Of a DNA stretch of 34,762 nt, positions 32,241 through 34,762 are shown one piece after another. Position 1 is the stretch's first letter, and each line of letters begins with the position of its first letter. Made by a program: the position numbers and the translations under genes. The stretch is taken from positions 1-34,762 of the forward strand of contig JAGCLZ010000004.1 in NCBI GenBank assembly GCA_017646685.1, read 5' to 3'. The notes under the pieces are model-generated. The model ran no database searches. It saw nothing but the letters and a program-made list of their open reading frames with translations, and was not told where the DNA came from. This DNA is from Bacteroidales bacterium. GTDB lineage: Bacteria > Bacteroidota > Bacteroidia > Bacteroidales > P3.

Positions 32241-33110
32241 CTACCAATTGAAAGTAGTTTCGCTTTCTTCGTCAACCACTTCTTCCTCAACAATGGTGGA
32301 TGTATCTATCTCAAAATTCTTGACCAACTTGTTGAAATCTGTTGTATTTTCCGATTCGTACCATATTTCAACAGTTGAGCCCAATTGTACTCTTGAACGT
32401 CCGTTGTAGTTAGGTGATTGCTTTGCCACACGTACATAACGTGGATCAACATCGGCGGGATAATGTTCTTTGCCAACGTTTAGCGATGACGAAATGATTG
32501 TTCTACGAGCATCTTCGGGAGTTTTGCCCAATACAAATGGAACAATGGTTACAGACTCTTCCTGAATGTTACCTTTTCCAACGGTTAGGTCGATAAACGA
32601 ACCTTTCTCTACCATAGTGTTTTCTGATACCATTCGGCCTTTATGGTATTGTTCAAGCACAGCATTTTTAAACTCGCTTTCCACAAAAGTAAGTTTGCCG
32701 CCTTGCAAACCGACTCCTTCCAATTCCGATATTGCACGCCTAACGGTCATATCTATAACATCCGGTACATGAATTTTTTCGGGGCTGTAGGATGATATTG
32801 TAATGTATATTTTACGTCCGGGTTTGACATTTTCGTGCGCTATGGGGTCTTGAGTAAGTACAATTCCTCCTTCGCTATTGGCTACAAAAACAGAATCTAT
32901 AACAATAAATTCCAATTGCGACGACTCCGGAAAGGAACTCAAATCGGATACGTTGTGCCCTACAATTTCGGGAACACTAAACTCCTGCCCATGGCGGCTA
33001 TAATGTTTCAAAAAGAAATATACACCTATAAGAATTATTATACTGATGCCAAACATCAACAATAAGTGCTTAAATAGCGGATACTTGTAGAAGAATTCTT
33101 TAATATTCAT
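32241..33110 (-). CDS. PASTA-domain membrane protein
   Basis: The 289-residue protein has a short cytoplasmic N terminus, one membrane helix (LLLMFGISIIILIGVYFFL, about residues 17-35) and three PASTA-type repeats outside: SVPEIVGHNVSDL..., HVPDVIDMTVRRAISELEGVGL... and VPFVLGKTPEDARRTIISS... A Glu-rich tail follows. PASTA domains bind peptidoglycan fragments in kinases and penicillin-binding proteins; here there is no kinase or transpeptidase domain. Orphan PASTA proteins of this size are common in Bacteroidetes, and the role is unknown. ATG 33110 is preferred over an upstream TTG because it places the membrane helix in the usual position. Confidence 0.88.
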   Translation of the reverse strand: MNIKEFFYKYPLFKHLLLMFGISIIILIGVYFFLKHYSRHGQEFSVPEIVGHNVSDLSSFPESSQLEFIVIDSVFVANSEGGIVLTQDPIAHENVKPGRKIYITISSYSPEKIHVPDVIDMTVRRAISELEGVGLQGGKLTFVESEFKNAVLEQYHKGRMVSENTMVEKGSFIDLTVGKGNIQEESVTIVPFVLGKTPEDARRTIISSSLNVGKEHYPADVDPRYVRVAKQSPNYNGRSRVQLGSTVEIWYESENTTDFNKLVKNFEIDTSTIVEEEVVDEESETTFNW

Positions 33111-33287
33111 GGTTTTATATAAATATATCTGTTTTCGACACAATTTTGAATTTAAATAACTCAAAGTATGTTTTATTATTGTTTGAAAAGCAAATAAATT
33201 GTTGCCTTTATATTATTGCGGCAATAAAAATGCAAACTTGTGGATGAAAAGAAGGTTTGGAACATTAGTCAACGTCTAAAAAAATAG

Positions 33288-33331
33288 CAGTATATCGTCA
33301 ACCTACTTGCAATATATCGTCAATCATTTTG
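33288..33331. repeat. 22-bp-period repeat block, motif family 1, locus 2
   Basis: Two adjacent 22-bp units (33288-33309, 33310-33331) share CARTATATCGTCAA and end in TTG. A partial third unit (CAATAGGGTATAAAT) follows. The core GTATATCGTCAATC parallels GTATACCATCAATTC at locus 1. Confidence 0.65.
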
Positions 33332-33374
33332 CAATAGGGTATAAATATAATTCATTCTATAGCTCTAAAAATAG

Positions 33375-33418
33375 CTCGTGATGTAGATAAATCTTGCTCG
33401 TGATGTATGCCGATTTTC
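33375..33418. repeat. 22-bp-period repeat block, motif family 2, locus 2
   Basis: Two adjacent 22-bp units start CTCGTGATGTAGATAAATC and CTCGTGATGTATGCCGATT. A third begins CTCG at 33419 and immediately turns into the inverted copy of unit two, producing the palindrome. The start CTCGTGATG is the same as at 8786-8873. Confidence 0.75.
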
Positions 33419-33451
33419 CTCGCGAGGAAAATCGGCATACATCACGAGCAA
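33394..33451. repeat. Perfect 58-bp palindrome without a loop
   Basis: The left arm 33394-33422 (TTGCTCGTGATGTATGCCGA followed by TTTTCCTCG) is matched base for base by the reverse complement at 33423-33451 (CGAGGAAAA, then TCGGCATACATCACGAGCAA). The centre is CCTCG|CGAGG. The next outer bases do not pair. It contains one full family-2 repeat unit in each arm. Confidence 0.95.
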
Positions 33452-33782
33452 AAAAAACTTCGTTTTACAGCAGCGGAACATTAGGATTATTAATCATTTT
33501 TTATTTGTTCGAATATGCCGGTTGCCGTTGTTTGACAAAGGTGTTTTGCTTATGATATGATGAAATCGCATGCACAGCATTTGGCCGGCCATCGCTGCCA
33601 AAGAATATCAAACCTTGGCAGTATACACCATGTGATTATGTGATTATGACTTAAAAAAACTTTTTTGTTTGCACAACTTTTATATCATTTTCTCGTTTTT
33701 AGGGCAATCGATAATGACAAATAAATTGTTTATAACAATAAAGAAAAACAGTGTGTAACCGTATTTAAATATAAGACTTATT

Positions 33783-34601
33783 ATGGAAGAAATTATTGTA
33801 GGAATAGATTTTTCGAGAGGTTCGGAATGTGCAATAGAACTAGGTGTAGACATTGCCAACCGAATGATGCAAGATATGAAGTTGGTATATGTGATATCCG
33901 AAACCGAAGATGATAAATCTTTGAAAAAAGATATTGAAAGCAAAATAGAAGCATTGATGTCTAAATACAGTCCGTTATTGCTCAAAACCAAGATGGACTA
34001 TGCGATAAGATGTGGCAAGGTTTCGCAAGAATTGGCATCGATAGCCAAAGCCGATGAAGCCACAATGGTGATAGTGGGAACCCACGGAACCTCGGGCTAC
34101 GAGAAAGATTGGATAGGTCGCAACGCCTACAAAACCATAGAAGATACCGAATGTCCGGTAATAACGGTGCGTGAGAATTTTAACTTCAACAAGGATTTGG
34201 AACGTATAGTGGTGCCCATCGATAGCTCTATGGAAACCCGACAAAAGGTGCCTATGGCTTCCAAAATAGCCAAACTGTTCAACTCAAAAATACATATATT
34301 GGGATTATATACATCAGAGTCGATAATGCCAATGGTAAATAAATATATAGAACAAGTAGAGAAATTTTTGCAGAAATACAGTATAGAATATACTACCGAA
34401 AAGATGGGTTGCGAAAACATCACCGATGCTACATTGGAATATGCCTATAACATCAATGCCGACCTTATTGTGATAATGACCGAGCAGGAAAAGAGATTTT
34501 CCAACATAATACAAGGCTCGTATGCACAGCAAATGATACACCGCTCAATGATACCAATCATGACCATACATCCCGAGGAAATAAACTCGGCTGCACGATA
34601 G
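33783..34601 (+). CDS. Tandem-domain universal stress protein (UspA family)
   Basis: The 272-residue protein has two USP folds. Domain 1 (about residues 1-145) begins EEIIVGIDFSRGSECAIELG and has the nucleotide-loop region MVIVGTHGTSGYEKDWIGRN; the final G-S/T of the usual G2xG9xG(S/T) motif is altered to GR. Domain 2 (about 155-265) begins LERIVVPIDSSMETRQKVPM and has DLIVIMTEQEKRFSN in place of a full glycine loop, so it may not bind ATP. USPs of this kind help survival under growth arrest and stress. The gene is divergent from the PASTA operon across the repeat region. Confidence 0.9.
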   Translation: MEEIIVGIDFSRGSECAIELGVDIANRMMQDMKLVYVISETEDDKSLKKDIESKIEALMSKYSPLLLKTKMDYAIRCGKVSQELASIAKADEATMVIVGTHGTSGYEKDWIGRNAYKTIEDTECPVITVRENFNFNKDLERIVVPIDSSMETRQKVPMASKIAKLFNSKIHILGLYTSESIMPMVNKYIEQVEKFLQKYSIEYTTEKMGCENITDATLEYAYNINADLIVIMTEQEKRFSNIIQGSYAQQMIHRSMIPIMTIHPEEINSAAR

Positions 34602-34694
34602 TAAGATTTTTAAATATTATTCGGCAATAAAGAAAAGATATTTGCGTTAAAACGAAATATTAATTGATAAAGTAAACGAATAAAATACACTATA

Positions 34695-34762
34695 ATGAAA
34701 CGTGTGATAATATATCTGCTCTTGGCTATGGTGGCATCTAACATCTATGCTCAAAAAAGAGG
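34695..34762 (+). CDS. Start of a secreted protein gene, cut by the window end
   Basis: ATG 34695 starts MKRVIIYLLLAMVASNIYAQ followed by KR, a clear Sec signal peptide with an AxA-like cleavage site (IYAQ). Only 22 codons are in the window, so family and function cannot be given. It follows the universal stress gene by 93 bp on the same strand. Confidence 0.65.
   Translation, partial: MKRVIIYLLLAMVASNIYAQKR

Larger units (their letters stand above)
33111..33782. other. 670-bp gene-free region with 22-bp repeats and a palindrome
   Basis: There is no credible gene between the divergent PASTA and universal stress genes. The region holds the two repeat blocks and the palindrome listed separately, a possible MITE right-end relic (GTTGCCTTTA near 33200), a 9-bp direct repeat (TGTGATTATGTGATTATGA near 33630), and AT-rich DNA. 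No full-consensus promoter is visible for either neighbour. Confidence 0.65.

Noticed and set aside
33394..33451. Ordinary intrinsic terminator
   Set aside because: The right side has an A run rather than a T run on the plus strand, there is no loop, and the neighbouring genes are divergent, so no transcript is expected to end here from either gene.

Overview
This window looks like chromosomal DNA of an AT-rich member of the Bacteroidetes, most likely the order Bacteroidales. The reasons are a complete type IX secretion (T9SS) core set, three proteins with C-terminal T9SS sorting domains, the Bacteroidetes-type omega subunit next to bamD and coaBC, an HU-HIG type DNA-binding protein, and several promoters with the Bacteroidetes -7 box TAnnTTTG. 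The genus cannot be named from the sequence. There is no prophage, plasmid backbone, transposase gene or CRISPR array.

Layout, left to right. 1-2370: a DUF1016/YhcG-type nuclease gene, a duplicated piece of its upstream region, and a second DUF1016 copy cut off by a short inverted-repeat (MITE-like) element. 2383-5115: bamD, rpoZ and coaBC. 5158-7875: cytidine deaminase (minus strand), a tRNA-dihydrouridine synthase (plus strand), then 3-aminobutyryl-CoA ammonia-lyase and a CoA-transferase alpha subunit (minus strand), which suggests lysine/amino-acid fermentation. 7876-9367: 1.5 kb without genes, filled with MITE-like copies and two sets of 22-bp-period repeats. 9368-16490: the T9SS cluster porP-gldK-gldL-gldM-gldN, then a terminator and a second gldN-like gene. 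16741-21713 (minus strand): a nucleotidyltransferase, an AddB-like nuclease, a small outer-membrane barrel and tsaB. 21855-24522 (minus strand): two tandem paralogous T9SS cargo proteins behind a long, hairpin-rich leader. 25005-27324: a 21-bp tandem array, an HU-like protein and a DUF1015 protein. 27482-28728: nhaA and tRNA-Arg(ACG). 29124-33110 (minus strand): a PASTA-domain protein, a large T9SS cargo protein and an RluD-type pseudouridine synthase. 33111-34762: a gene-free stretch with 22-bp repeats and a perfect 58-bp palindrome, a tandem universal stress protein and the start of one more secreted protein.

The main functional theme is envelope biogenesis and secretion: BamD for barrel assembly, the GldK-N/PorP machine, and three of its probable substrates. 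The best candidates for something undescribed are not genes. Three intergenic loci carry degenerate repeats with a strict 21-22 bp period; two of these loci share the same two motif families in the same order, and one of them ends in the perfect palindrome. There is also a family of about 140-310 bp elements with 19-bp terminal inverted repeats flanked by TA, one of which forms the broken end of a nuclease gene.
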